Shown here piece after piece: positions 7,877 to 16,475 of a DNA stretch of 54,023 nucleotides. Within the stretch, counting starts at the first letter, position 1, and every line of letters begins with the position of its first letter. The stretch comes from an uncultured Caryophanales bacterium (GTDB lineage: Bacteria > Bacillota_I > Bacilli_A > RF39 > UBA660). The notes beneath the pieces are model-generated. The model worked only from the letters and a program-made list of their open reading frames with translations, was not told the origin of the DNA and ran no database searches. Location: the NCBI GenBank assembly GCA_946539445.1, contig CAMNHK010000006.1:1-54023 (forward strand). The letters run 5' to 3'. The position numbers and the translations under genes were made by a program.

Positions 7877-8076
7877 TGAGTAAATCCATATTTCTTGTTG
7901 AATTTATCAACGCGTCCTGCACGAGACGCTCTATTTTGTTTTCCTGTATAGAATGGATGACATTCTGAACATACTTCAACATTGATTTCTGATTTTGTAG
8001 ATTTACAAGTGAAAGTATTTCCGCAAGCGCATGTTACTTTGCAATCTTTTACTTCTGGATGAATATTTGCTTTCAT
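7861..8076 (-). CDS. rpmE: 50S ribosomal protein L31, zinc-binding form
   Basis: L31 of the large subunit bridges the two subunits through bL31-S13/S19 contacts. The 71-residue protein carries Cys in CACGNTF and [13 protein letters not shown], the C+ zinc-binding form. The zinc-independent YtiA-type paralogue lacks these. It has its own promoter (TTGAAA, 17 bp, TATATT) and a terminator. A strong ribosome site (GGAAGGAGAG) precedes the ATG. The Bacillus order rpmE-tdk-prfA is partly kept, but tdk is missing here. Confidence 0.97.
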   Translation of the reverse strand: MKANIHPEVKDCKVTCACGNTFTCKSTKSEINVEVCSECHPFYTGKQNRASRAGRVDKFNKKYGFTQKEAE

Positions 8077-8132
8077 ATTATCTCTCCTTCCGCCATGACA
8101 AAATAGTTGCCATAGTAATTAAGTGCGTACTT

Positions 8133-8161
8133 AATATATCAAATATTTTTTCATTTTTCAA
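8133..8161 (-). promoter_or_regulatory. Promoter of rpmE
   Basis: -35 TTGAAA (8156-8161), 17-bp spacer, -10 TATATT (8133-8138). The -35 box overlaps the last codons of the upstream SGNH-like gene. The leader to the ATG is about 50 bases. Confidence 0.7.
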
Positions 8162-8837
8162 GTGTTTTTCTAATTATTTTCTTTGCAATTGCTTGATATC
8201 CAATGCTATTGGGGTAATAACTATTGGGATTTGAAAAATACTTTGCTTCTGGCTTTAATAGTTCATCGGTATCAATATAGATGCTATTAGGAGTGTTTTT
8301 TAGTATTTCATTTAGTTCTCTTATTCCTTTGTTTTTATAATAGTCTTCTAACGTTGAGGTATGGTATCCAATCACTATAATTGGGTTTCGATAATATTTT
8401 CTAATTTCTTCTATTAAATGAAAATAGTTTTCTTCTATTTCTTTCACATCTTCTTTTAAACTGGATTGCGTTTTATTCTCATCTAAACTAAGTTTATACA
8501 TTAAATCGTTGTATCCTAGATTTAGAATTAGATAGTTTGCTTCTTTTAATTCTCTTTTGTATTCTGGAATCGTATTGATTTTGTCCATTACTTCTTGGAT
8601 TGTCAAATCTTCTCTTGAATATTTGGATATTATGGTTGCTTGAATATTTTTGGTATGATAATAATCTTTTATTCTATCTAAATAACCATAGTCTTTTATT
8701 CCAAAGGAGTTGATTCCTAAAGAAAGGGCATCTCCAAGACATAAAATACGGACTTTTTTGTGGTTTGTTTCTTGATATATAAAGTATACGGATAAACTTA
8801 TCAAGATTAATAATAGTAATTTGATTATTTTCTTCAT
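8151..8837 (-). CDS. SGNH/GDSL-hydrolase-like protein lacking the catalytic triad
   Basis: A 228-residue protein with an N-terminal signal anchor (about 4-21) and an SGNH fold. Block I reads CLGDALSLG, so the nucleophile Ser of GDS is Ala37 (codon GCC). Block III is intact in form, GYND at 108-111. Block V, normally DxxHP, reads NSYYP at 205-209, so both Asp and His are replaced. All three triad positions are therefore changed, which predicts no hydrolase activity; a binding or structural role is likely. It follows murA after a terminator-like hairpin with a strong GGAGG site. The function and substrate are unknown. Confidence 0.8.
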   Translation of the reverse strand: MKKIIKLLLLILISLSVYFIYQETNHKKVRILCLGDALSLGINSFGIKDYGYLDRIKDYYHTKNIQATIISKYSREDLTIQEVMDKINTIPEYKRELKEANYLILNLGYNDLMYKLSLDENKTQSSLKEDVKEIEENYFHLIEEIRKYYRNPIIVIGYHTSTLEDYYKNKGIRELNEILKNTPNSIYIDTDELLKPEAKYFSNPNSYYPNSIGYQAIAKKIIRKTLEK

Positions 8838-8844
8838 AGTGCCT

Positions 8845-8884
8845 CCAAAAAAAAAGAAATATAACTATTTCATTATATTTCTTT
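8845..8884 (-). terminator. Terminator of murA
   Basis: Long AT-rich inverted repeat (AAAGAAATATAA / TTATATTTCTTT, 8853-8884) followed by nine T on the minus strand; it contains the murA stop codon. Some read-through into the SGNH-like gene seems necessary. Confidence 0.7.
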
Positions 8885-10129
8885 AATTTTAATTTTAGCA
8901 CCTACAGAACTTAGTTTTTCTACGATTTGTTCATATCCTCTTAAAATATGTTCTGCATTCGCAATGGTTGTTTTTCCTTCTGCAATTAGGCCAGCTGCTA
9001 CCATAGCAGCTCCTGCTCTTAAGTCTGTCGCTACTACTTCACATCCCTTTAGTTCTTTTGGCCCCAAGACAGTAGCTGTTTGATTTTTTACTTCTATATC
9101 GGCTCCTAAATCTTTTAAATAAGGAATGTGCATGAACCGATTTTCCCAAATGGTTTCGGTTACTTTTGATTTTCCATGAGCTTGCGTTAATAAAACAGTA
9201 AATGGTTGTTGAAGGTCCGTTGGGAATCCTGGATAAACCGCTGTTTTAATATTTGTTGCTTTTAATTTAGTTGTACTATCTAGTACGGTAACATAATCTG
9301 CCCCTATTTCTAGATTAATTCCCATTTCTTCTAATTTAGATAGAAGAGAATCTAAGTGTTCTGGAATTACATTATCAATTTTTAATGGTGTTCCGCATAG
9401 TGCTCCAATGATAATATAAGTACCTGCTTCAATTCGATCTGGTATTACTTCGTGGAAACATTTATGAAGATGGTCTACTCCTACTATTTTAATGGTAGAA
9501 GTTCCTGCTCCTGTTATTTTGGCACCCATATTGTTTAAGAATGTTGCAACATTCACAATTTCTGGCTCTTTAGCAGCATTATCGATCGTTGTTACTCCTT
9601 TGGCACGAACGGCTGCTAGCATGATATTAATGGTTGCTCCTACAGATGCAATATCTAAGTATATATTTGCTCCTTTTAATTCTTCGGCTTCTACTATGTA
9701 CTTATTATTCTCACTCTTAACGGTTGCTCCTAGTGCTTCAAATCCTTTTAAATGCAAATCAATTGGTCTTGCTCCAATGGAACAACCTCCTGGGAAGTAC
9801 ATAACGGCTTTTTTATATTTTCCTAATAAGGCTCCCATAAAATAATAAGATGCTCGAAGTTTTTTTGAAAATGGTTCTGTTATTTCTGTATTAATCATCT
9901 CTTGTGGATTAATGACAACACTTTCGGTAGAACGATTTACTTTGACGTTTAATAATCTCAAAATATCACATAAGGCTTCTGTATCTGTTATCTCTGGGAT
10001 ATTGCAAATGGTTGCTTCTTCATCCGTTAAGATGGCTGCTGGAATTAAAGCAACCGTTGCATTCTTGGCCCCACTAATGCGTATGGTACCATTTAGTTTT
10101 TTTGAACCCTCAATTTCAATTATTTTCAT
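8873..10129 (-). CDS. murA: UDP-N-acetylglucosamine 1-carboxyvinyltransferase
   Basis: Catalyses the first committed step of peptidoglycan precursor synthesis: transfer of enolpyruvate from PEP to UDP-GlcNAc. The 418 residues match the family length. The fosfomycin-target Cys is in FPGGCSIGARPIDLHLKG, and the N-terminus (EIEGSKKLNGTIRISGAKN) holds the Lys22/Asn23-type UDP-GlcNAc and PEP contacts. AGGAGG lies seven bases before the ATG. It starts 14 bases after the fba stop and is probably co-transcribed with it. Firmicutes often have two murA copies. The fba-murA-rpmE order resembles the Bacillus murAB locus, so this may be the MurA2/MurZ-type copy. Confidence 0.97.
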   Translation of the reverse strand: MKIIEIEGSKKLNGTIRISGAKNATVALIPAAILTDEEATICNIPEITDTEALCDILRLLNVKVNRSTESVVINPQEMINTEITEPFSKKLRASYYFMGALLGKYKKAVMYFPGGCSIGARPIDLHLKGFEALGATVKSENNKYIVEAEELKGANIYLDIASVGATINIMLAAVRAKGVTTIDNAAKEPEIVNVATFLNNMGAKITGAGTSTIKIVGVDHLHKCFHEVIPDRIEAGTYIIIGALCGTPLKIDNVIPEHLDSLLSKLEEMGINLEIGADYVTVLDSTTKLKATNIKTAVYPGFPTDLQQPFTVLLTQAHGKSKVTETIWENRFMHIPYLKDLGADIEVKNQTATVLGPKELKGCEVVATDLRAGAAMVAAGLIAEGKTTIANAEHILRGYEQIVEKLSSVGAKIKIKEI

Positions 10130-10143
10130 AATATCCTCCTGAA

Positions 10144-10989
10144 TTATTGTTTTGTTCCAAATAAACGTACTTTTTCCTCAATTTTATCCTTTATTGCTTT
10201 TTCTCCACTTCCTATTACTTTTCTTGGATCATAGGCTTCTTTATCTTCATTTAAAAATTGTCTAAGAGCATTCGTCCAGGCTGCTTGTAGCTCTGTATTA
10301 ACATTTATTTTAGAGGTTCCGCATTCTATTGCTCGGCGAATCTTATCATCTGGTATTCCACTTCCACCATGTAATACTAGTGGAATAGAAAGAGTTTCGT
10401 TGATTTCTGCCATTCTTTCAAAATCTAAGTTTGGTTCCCCTTTATAGAATCCATGAACACTACCAAGAGCTGGTGCTAAGGCATCTATTCCAGTATATTC
10501 CCACAATTCTACACATTCACTTAAAGTAGCATTCGTGGCACTTCCCGTAATATTATCTTCGGTTCCTCCGATATGTCCTACTTCTGCCTCAACGGATACT
10601 CCGCGAACATGAGCGTAATCAACTACTTTTTTCGTAATTTCAATATTTTCTGATAATTCATGTTTTGATGCATCTATCATAACACTCGTAAATCCAGCAT
10701 CAATTGCTTTTTGACAGGTTTCAAAGGATTGACCATGGTCTACATGTAAGCATACAGGAATTGTAATGTTTAAATCTTTTATTAATCCCTTAACCATTCC
10801 TGCGATAACATCAAATCCTCCCATATATTTGGCAGCCCCTTCACTTACTCCTAAAATAACAGGAACTTCAAGTTCTTGGCATTTTTCTAAAATATATTTT
10901 GTCCACTCTAAATTATTGATATTAAAATGTGGTACAGCGAAATGTTCTTTTTTTGCTTTTGCTAACATTTCATTAAAGTTCACTAACAT
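10144..10989 (-). CDS. fba: Class II fructose-bisphosphate aldolase
   Basis: Zinc-dependent aldolase of glycolysis and gluconeogenesis, cleaving fructose-1,6-bisphosphate to DHAP and GAP. The start is placed at the ATG at 10989 ([15 protein letters not shown]), giving 281 residues, because a consensus promoter lies just upstream at 11006-11034 and GGGTGA precedes the ATG. An upstream in-frame start would fall within the promoter. Zinc ligands are visible in [16 protein letters not shown] and LHGGSGIP. murA follows 14 bases downstream. The neighbourhood matches the Bacillus fbaA-murAB-rpmE-prfA segment, although here mntP, spoIIR and prmC lie directly upstream. Confidence 0.96.
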   Translation of the reverse strand: MLVNFNEMLAKAKKEHFAVPHFNINNLEWTKYILEKCQELEVPVILGVSEGAAKYMGGFDVIAGMVKGLIKDLNITIPVCLHVDHGQSFETCQKAIDAGFTSVMIDASKHELSENIEITKKVVDYAHVRGVSVEAEVGHIGGTEDNITGSATNATLSECVELWEYTGIDALAPALGSVHGFYKGEPNLDFERMAEINETLSIPLVLHGGSGIPDDKIRRAIECGTSKINVNTELQAAWTNALRQFLNEDKEAYDPRKVIGSGEKAIKDKIEEKVRLFGTKQ

Positions 10990-11005
10990 ATAATCACCCA
11001 AATTA

Positions 11006-11034
11006 ATCATAATGAAATCCTTTGTTTTTGTCAA
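11006..11034 (-). promoter_or_regulatory. Consensus promoter of fba-murA
   Basis: -35 TTGACA (11029-11034), 17-bp spacer, -10 TATGAT (11006-11011). It implies a very short leader (roughly 10-12 bases) and supports the fba start at 10989. Confidence 0.8.
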
Positions 11035-11069
11035 TTCATTCCACTGAAAACACTAGGAATTGTCGTAAA

Positions 11070-11600
11070 CTATAGCCAATATTTTATAGCCATAAATAAT
11101 AGTATTATACTTCCTAAGATGATACTTTTATTTTTGTATTTTTTTTGGGCAATTCTTCCAAGCCACAATCCTAAATATGTATAAAACATGCTTACTATTG
11201 AAAATATTATTGGAATATACCAGGAAAACTCTTTTTTCAATCCATAAGCAAATCCTACCGATAAACTATCTAGACTAACTAATAATGCTAGAAAAAGTAA
11301 GCCTATTTTAGTAGTTATTGGATTCTTTATCTCTTCTTGATTGGAATGTAACATTTCTATTCCCAATAATAAAAATATGATTGATACTATTTTATTGGTA
11401 AGATTGGAATTCATTACTATGATTTTTCCTCCCAATATAAATCCTAATAGGGGCATGAAAAAATGAAATAGTCCAATGAAACTTATTAAAAACCACTTTC
11501 TTCTAGAACTATTCAATATTATTCCCAGTGATAATGATAGTGAAAAAGCATCCATGCTTAAACCGATTCCTACAAAAAAATATATAAGGATTGGAGTCAT
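11070..11600 (-). CDS. MntP/YtaF-family membrane protein, putative manganese efflux pump
   Basis: A 176-residue protein with six predicted membrane segments in two related halves. The first half carries GLSMDAFSLSLSLG and the second LVSLDSLSVGFAYG, the paired acidic motifs of the MntP family, which exports Mn(II). The second motif also resembles the sporulation protein YtaF (SLDSFSVGFTYG), so the assignment between the two is open. It follows spoIIR by 34 bases with AAGGTGATGG before the ATG. In Bacillus, mntP (ywlD) lies in the same prfA-prmC-spoIIR neighbourhood, which favours MntP. No Mn riboswitch is visible upstream. Confidence 0.8.
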   Translation of the reverse strand: MTPILIYFFVGIGLSMDAFSLSLSLGIILNSSRRKWFLISFIGLFHFFMPLLGFILGGKIIVMNSNLTNKIVSIIFLLLGIEMLHSNQEEIKNPITTKIGLLFLALLVSLDSLSVGFAYGLKKEFSWYIPIIFSIVSMFYTYLGLWLGRIAQKKYKNKSIILGSIILLFMAIKYWL

Positions 11601-11634
11601 TCCATCACCTTATATATTTTATTACTTATAATCA

Positions 11635-12141
11635 TTAAAAATACTTGTTAATTATTTCTTTTATAAAGGATTTATATTCAATATCTTCCTCTACATCTAT
11701 AAAACAAAGGGGAGGAAATAATACACACCAAAAGTTATTGCCATTTCCTTCTCCTAATGTTATTACGAGAGATTCATATTCTCCTTCTTCATAAATGACA
11801 TCTTTATACTCTTTTCTTGGAAAATAATTTTTTCCATAGTTTATGTGGAAATTTAATTGCTCGCTATTTCTTTTTAAGCTTTTATCCACAATTTCTTCAT
11901 ATAGTGGTAAATTCTTTTGAATGTTTTTTCTTGTTTCCTCTATGCTTTTCCCATTTTCTGTTTCTTTTAGTGTTGTGGATAAGTCTTCTACAATTTTCTT
12001 TTTTATTTCTTGATCTTCTTCTGAATTACTATTCGCAATGATTCGAAAACGAATGGCTTCTTTGGGAATTATTATTTTTTCTTGTTTTTGATAGCATAAA
12101 ATTGATACTAAAATGGCTGCGATTACTAATATTTTTTTCAT
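11635..12141 (-). CDS. spoIIR: Stage II sporulation protein R
   Basis: SpoIIR is made in the forespore under sigma-F and signals across the septum to activate SpoIIGA, which processes pro-sigma-E in the mother cell. The 168 residues have an N-terminal signal segment (about 4-17), then IRFRIIANSNSEEDQEIK and GEGNGNNFWCVLFPPLCFID, both hallmark motifs. It is shorter than Bacillus SpoIIR. The ATG follows a strong hairpin by about five bases, and the only Shine-Dalgarno-like sequence (GTGAG) lies in the hairpin arm. The prfA-prmC-spoIIR order is conserved in Bacilli. It is good evidence for sporulation ancestry. Confidence 0.94.
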   Translation of the reverse strand: MKKILVIAAILVSILCYQKQEKIIIPKEAIRFRIIANSNSEEDQEIKKKIVEDLSTTLKETENGKSIEETRKNIQKNLPLYEEIVDKSLKRNSEQLNFHINYGKNYFPRKEYKDVIYEEGEYESLVITLGEGNGNNFWCVLFPPLCFIDVEEDIEYKSFIKEIINKYF

Positions 12142-12146
12142 AATAA

Positions 12147-12175
12147 AATCTCACTTTCATAATAATAGTGAGATT
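12147..12175 (-). terminator. Hairpin between prmC and spoIIR (terminator or spoIIR translation control)
   Basis: Perfect 9-bp inverted repeat, AATCTCACT/AGTGAGATT, 11-base loop, followed on the minus strand by TTATT and then the spoIIR ATG. Its 3' arm carries the only Shine-Dalgarno-like bases for spoIIR, so it may terminate prmC transcripts and mask spoIIR translation. Confidence 0.65.
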
Positions 12176-12187
12176 CTTTTTTATTTT

Positions 12188-13012
12188 TTATACCAAATTA
12201 TAGAAAATAAAGATCATTCTATTTTTTTCAGATAGATCTTTTTTTACTTCGATTGGAACATTTCCTATATACTTGTGTATTAATTCTATAATGTCTTCTG
12301 CTTGTGTGCATCCTATTTCAAAAGCTATCAAGCATCTCTCTTTCATATGGGATTTACAATCTTTTAGTATTTTTTTATAACAGTCCAATCCATCTTTTCC
12401 GGCATATAAAGCGATAGAAGGTTCATTTTCTTTCACAATTTCTTCGATTTCCTCTTCCTCTTTTATATAAGGGGGATTACTGATGATAATATCATATTGT
12501 TTTTGCACATTTGTAAAAAAGTCACTTTGAATTAAATTGGCTTGTGAATGAAAATTTCCACAGTTTTTGTGGGCAACTTCTAGGGCATCTTTGGAAATAT
12601 CTACTAAATCCACAGATTTTGGGGATATTTTTTTTTCTAGAGTTAAACCTATTGCCCCACTACCACATCCTAAATCAATTATATCCACAGGTTGTGTGAA
12701 AAACTGCTGACAATACTTTATAGTATTCTCCACTAATTCTTCTGTTTCAAAGCGAGGAATCAATACTCTTTCATCTATTTCAAAACGATTTCCATAAAAA
12801 TTGACATAACCCATTACGTATTGAAGAGGCTTTCCTTCTTCTAAGGCTAACACTTCTTTTTTATATAATTCTACTAAGTTAAAAGGAACTTCTTCATTTA
12901 AGTAGTTTAATAATTCTAAAGGATTTTTTTGAATTAATTCCGCTAATAATATTTTTGCATGATCGGAGTGACAATGACTTTTTCCAAATACTAATAAATC
13001 TTCTACTCTCAT
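12188..13012 (-). CDS. prmC: Peptide chain release factor N5-glutamine methyltransferase
   Basis: SAM-dependent methyltransferase that methylates the Gln of the GGQ motif in RF1 and RF2. The 274 residues contain an N-terminal helical RF-binding domain (about 1-75), the linker LIPRFETEELV, the SAM loop IIDLGCGSGAIGL (about 110-122) and the catalytic NPPYI. Its substrate RF1 (prfA) is encoded directly upstream, 17 bases away, an arrangement widely conserved. The linker reads PRFET where PRPET is more usual. The start has an AGGAGG-like sequence upstream. Confidence 0.96.
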   Translation of the reverse strand: MRVEDLLVFGKSHCHSDHAKILLAELIQKNPLELLNYLNEEVPFNLVELYKKEVLALEEGKPLQYVMGYVNFYGNRFEIDERVLIPRFETEELVENTIKYCQQFFTQPVDIIDLGCGSGAIGLTLEKKISPKSVDLVDISKDALEVAHKNCGNFHSQANLIQSDFFTNVQKQYDIIISNPPYIKEEEEIEEIVKENEPSIALYAGKDGLDCYKKILKDCKSHMKERCLIAFEIGCTQAEDIIELIHKYIGNVPIEVKKDLSEKNRMIFIFYNLV

Positions 13013-13029
13013 ATGTCCTCCTTACAATA

Positions 13030-14100
13030 TTATTCTTCTCCTTGTAATTTTCTTTTTTGATCTTCTTGAATTAGGGCATTTATGATATCATCTAATGCTC
13101 CATCCATAACACGATCTAAACTGTTAGTAGTAAAACCTATTCTGTGATCTGTTACACGATTTTGAGGATAATTGTAAGTTCTTATTTTTTCTGCGCGATC
13201 TCCTGTTCCTATTTTACTACGTCTTTCATTTCCTTCTTTTTCGGCTTTTTCTTGCTCTTGCATTTCATACAATCTTGATTTTAATACTTTCATGGCTTGC
13301 TCTCTATTTTGAATTTGACTTCTTTCATTTTGGCAAGTAACGACTAAGCCTGTTGGCAAGTGAGTAATTCTTACGGCAGAATCGGTTGTATTTACTCCCT
13401 GTCCACCATTACCACTGGAACGATAGATATCCACTCTTAAGTCATTTGGATTGATTTCAATTTCAACATCTTCATCCGCTTCTGGCATGACTAAAACCGT
13501 TGCGGTTGATGTTTGAAGTCTTCCATTTGACTCTGTTACTGGGACTCTTTGAACTCGGTGAGATCCACTTTCATATTTTAGTAGGGAATAAGCTCCTTTT
13601 CCCTTAATAATAAACTCGATTTGGCTAAACCCACCAGCAGTACCATCTACTGAGTTATACACTTGATAGCTAAAGCCTTGTTTTTCGGCATATCTAGTAT
13701 ACATACGGAATAAATCTCCTGCAAAGATATTTGCTTCGTCTCCGCCAGCTGCTCCTCTGATTTCCATAATTACATTTTTTCCATCGTTAGGATCTTTTGG
13801 AATTAATAAAACTTCTAGTTCAGCATCTAATTGTACTTTTTGCTCCTCTAAGTCTTTTAATTCTTCCTTTGCCATTTCTCCTAGTTCTGGATCTTTCACC
13901 ATTTCTTTTGTATTTTCTATATCTTCTAATAATTTCTTATATTTTTTATAGCAATTTACAATATCTTCTAATTCTGCCATTTCTTTCGAATATTCTTTTG
14001 TTTTTTTAATATCGGAAAGTACTTCTGGTTTTGTTAATTCTTCTTCTAAGTTTTGATATTTTTCTAAAGTTGCTTCTAATCGTTCTATCATTTTTTTCAC
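13030..14100 (-). CDS. prfA: Peptide chain release factor 1
   Basis: RF1 reads UAA and UAG and triggers peptide release. The 356 residues show the PxT recognition motif (RVPVTESNGRLQT; RF2 would have SPF) and the catalytic loop GNGGQGVNTTDSAVR. Domain 1 is coiled-coil-like (about 1-100). The presence of RF1 and of UGA stops in the window is consistent with the standard code. An extended -10 (14124-14132) lies 24 bases before the ATG, after the rpoE terminator. prmC follows. Confidence 0.98.
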   Translation of the reverse strand: MKKMIERLEATLEKYQNLEEELTKPEVLSDIKKTKEYSKEMAELEDIVNCYKKYKKLLEDIENTKEMVKDPELGEMAKEELKDLEEQKVQLDAELEVLLIPKDPNDGKNVIMEIRGAAGGDEANIFAGDLFRMYTRYAEKQGFSYQVYNSVDGTAGGFSQIEFIIKGKGAYSLLKYESGSHRVQRVPVTESNGRLQTSTATVLVMPEADEDVEIEINPNDLRVDIYRSSGNGGQGVNTTDSAVRITHLPTGLVVTCQNERSQIQNREQAMKVLKSRLYEMQEQEKAEKEGNERRSKIGTGDRAEKIRTYNYPQNRVTDHRIGFTTNSLDRVMDGALDDIINALIQEDQKRKLQGEE

Positions 14101-14123
14101 CTAATCTTTCGTAATTCAGCACT

Positions 14124-14132
14124 ATTATATCA
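14124..14132 (-). promoter_or_regulatory. Extended -10 promoter of prfA-prmC
   Basis: TGATATAAT on the minus strand, downstream of the rpoE terminator. The -35 region (TTATTT at 16 bp) is weak, typical of an extended -10 promoter. Confidence 0.6.
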
Positions 14133-14152
14133 TACTTTACTATTGAAATAAA

Positions 14153-14172
14153 ACAGGAGATTTCTCTCCTGT
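14153..14172 (-). terminator. Terminator of rpoE
   Basis: Perfect 8-bp stem ACAGGAGA/TCTCCTGT closed by a GAAA tetraloop on the minus strand and followed by TTTATTTC. One of the strongest hairpins in the window. Confidence 0.9.
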
Positions 14173-14176
14173 TCTA

Positions 14177-14626
14177 TCATTCTTCTAGTTCCATTTCGTC
14201 TTCGTCAATTACAACTAAATCTTTTAATTCTTCATTCGTGTCATCGTCATAATCTTCATCTTCTGTATCATCAAAGCTATCTTCTTCTATCTCGTCTTCT
14301 TGTTTTTCTTCATCTTCATTTTCGTCTTCGTTTTCATCCTCATCGTCATCATCCGATACTTTAATAACTTTGTCTGATGTATGATTACTTCTTAAATCCC
14401 ATTTTCCATTATCTAATAAAATAAATCTTTTATCCGTTGCTAAAGCGGTATAAAAATCTGCTATTTTCTTTTCAAATGTACTTTCTGGTAATTCTAATAG
14501 TTTTATAATTTTATTAAATAAATCTGCTGTATTAAGTTTTCTTTTTCCTTCTTCTAATATCATAAAAGCTATATCTTTATTAGATAATAACTCAAGATCT
14601 TCTTTTTTCATCGTTTTTAAGCTCAT
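14177..14626 (-). CDS. rpoE: RNA polymerase delta subunit
   Basis: Small Firmicute RNA polymerase subunit that displaces RNA from the enzyme and sharpens promoter and NTP response. The 149 residues contain the HARE-HTH domain (about 1-92: MKKEDLELLSNKDIAFMIL, FYTALATDKRFILLDNGKWDLR) and a highly acidic disordered tail (about 93-149, mostly Asp/Glu). This architecture is diagnostic. The gene ends in TGA. It has its own promoter and terminator. The argS-rpoE association is common in this group. Confidence 0.96.
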   Translation of the reverse strand: MSLKTMKKEDLELLSNKDIAFMILEEGKRKLNTADLFNKIIKLLELPESTFEKKIADFYTALATDKRFILLDNGKWDLRSNHTSDKVIKVSDDDDEDENEDENEDEEKQEDEIEEDSFDDTEDEDYDDDTNEELKDLVVIDEDEMELEE

Positions 14627-14690
14627 ACTTAGCCCTCCTCGTTCTAATACTTTATGGCTTTTGGAACGTGGTCATAAAAATACCAATAAT

Positions 14691-14719
14691 TTTATAACAC
14701 ATATCGTTTCTATAAGCAA
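14691..14719 (-). promoter_or_regulatory. Promoter of rpoE
   Basis: -35 TTGCTT (14714-14719), 17-bp spacer, -10 TATAAA (14691-14696) preceded by TG. It lies immediately after the argS stop and gives a leader of about 60 bases. Confidence 0.65.
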
Positions 14720-14726
14720 CACTTTT

Positions 14727-16475
14727 TTACATTTTGTTAGGTACTTTTATTCCTAATACATCTAAAAGTAGATTATTTACCTTATAAACTAGCTTTGTTA
14801 ATACAATCCATGAATTTCTTAATTCTTCCTCTTCTTCGGTAATAATCTTATTTTCAGCATAGAATTTATTGTAATAAGAAGTAAGTTTATATAAATACTC
14901 TGCAATTTCATTTAAGGACCTTGTTTCTAAGGATTTATCTAAAACATTTGGAAGATTTAATAATGTTAATGCAATGTCTTTTTCTGTATTTCCTTTTAGT
15001 TTTGTTATTTTTTCTGCCTTTATTCCTTCTGCTTTGGCAAGTAAAGATTTCATACGGATAGTTGAATATAATAAGTATGGTCCCGTTTTTCCTTCTAAAT
15101 CTGAGAATTTTTCTACTTCAAAAATATAGTCTGTTGCTCTGAAAGGTAGAAAATCCGCATATTTTAAAGCCGCAATTGCAACGGTTTTGGCCACGGTTGC
15201 TTTTTCTTCTGCTGGAACGGTATCAGAATTAATTCTCTTTAAGGTTTCTTCATTTACTAATTCAATTAAACTCTTTAAAGGCATAACACCACCATCTCTT
15301 GTTTTAAATGGCTTCCCGTCACGTCCATTCATGGTTCCAAATCCTACATGTTCCAACACTTTATTTTCTTTAATTAGTTTGGCTTTTTTAGCGGCACGAA
15401 ATACTTGTTCAAAGTGCAGACTTTGTCTTCCATCTACTACATACCATACTTCGTCTGGATCTACATTGATTTCTCTTTCTAAAATGGTTGCTAAATCTGT
15501 CGTTTCATAAGATACTGAACCATTACTTTTGGTATATAGAAGTGGAGGCATTGGTGATGTATCACTATCTTCTGAAACCTCAATTATTTTAGCTCCTTCA
15601 CTGTCTATTAGTATACCAGCCTCTTCTATTTTTTGATTTAGGGCATCGTAGTACTCCATTTCATCGCTTTCACCATTCCATATTTCAAATTGAACATTTA
15701 AATCATCATAGGTTTTTTTAATATCTTCTTTGGAAATACTAACAACTTTTTTCCATAAATCATAATATCCTCTTTCATGTCTTTGAATTTTAGCTGTTAT
15801 TTCTCTGGCGTCTTCTAGGTATTCTTCATCTTCTTTGGATTTATTAGAAGCTAATGGATATATTTTTTCTAAATCTTCATTGGTAATAGGAAGAGATAAC
15901 TCTTCATAATTTCCCTGATAAGTTGGATCAAAGTACTCTAGAGATGGATATCTCGTTTGAATTTCTTTAATTACTAACCCAAGAGGTCTACCATAATCTC
16001 CTAAATGAGCGTCTCCTAAAGCTTCATACCCTAGCAAATTAGCAAGTCTTTTTAAAGCTTCTCCTATATTAGCACTTCTCAAATGCCCTACGTGAAGGGC
16101 TTTTGCAACATTTGCTCCTCCATAATCTATCAATATTTTTTTTCTTTCTTTTTTATCAATATTACTGAAAATATTTTCTTCCATTTCGTTCAGTAATTTC
16201 GCCATATACTCATTTGAAAGACTAATATTAATAAATCCTGGTCCTGCAATGTTAATATTGGTAAATCTGTCATCTTTTTCTAGTTCTGATACTATTTTGG
16301 CGGCAATTTCTCTTGGATTTTCATGATATTTACTAGCCAATTGCATCGCATCATTAATTTGAAATTCTCCTAAATCTCTACGATTGGAGTTCTCTAAGGT
16401 ATATTTTTCAAGTTCATATCCTGCTTGTTTTATAATTTCTTTTATTTCGGTTTCTAAATTCTTAATAATACTCAT
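14727..16475 (-). CDS. argS: Arginyl-tRNA synthetase
   Basis: Class I synthetase charging tRNA-Arg. The 582 residues carry the N-terminal Add-1 domain (about 1-90) and the HIGH motif as HVGHLRSANIG. The KMSKS region is replaced by KTRDGGVMPLKSL, the usual state in this family. The C-terminal DALR anticodon-binding domain (GPYLLYSTIRMKSLL onward) is present. The start overlaps the ywiB stop by four bases (ATGA), so the two are translationally coupled. No T-box leader is visible upstream of ywiB-argS. Length is normal for ArgRS. Confidence 0.97.
   Translation of the reverse strand: MSIIKNLETEIKEIIKQAGYELEKYTLENSNRRDLGEFQINDAMQLASKYHENPREIAAKIVSELEKDDRFTNINIAGPGFINISLSNEYMAKLLNEMEENIFSNIDKKERKKILIDYGGANVAKALHVGHLRSANIGEALKRLANLLGYEALGDAHLGDYGRPLGLVIKEIQTRYPSLEYFDPTYQGNYEELSLPITNEDLEKIYPLASNKSKEDEEYLEDAREITAKIQRHERGYYDLWKKVVSISKEDIKKTYDDLNVQFEIWNGESDEMEYYDALNQKIEEAGILIDSEGAKIIEVSEDSDTSPMPPLLYTKSNGSVSYETTDLATILEREINVDPDEVWYVVDGRQSLHFEQVFRAAKKAKLIKENKVLEHVGFGTMNGRDGKPFKTRDGGVMPLKSLIELVNEETLKRINSDTVPAEEKATVAKTVAIAALKYADFLPFRATDYIFEVEKFSDLEGKTGPYLLYSTIRMKSLLAKAEGIKAEKITKLKGNTEKDIALTLLNLPNVLDKSLETRSLNEIAEYLYKLTSYYNKFYAENKIITEEEEELRNSWIVLTKLVYKVNNLLLDVLGIKVPNKM

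Noticed and set aside
8674..8901. 75-codon minus-strand frame overlapping the SGNH-like and murA ends
   Set aside because: It overlaps two better-supported genes in another frame and spans the murA terminator.
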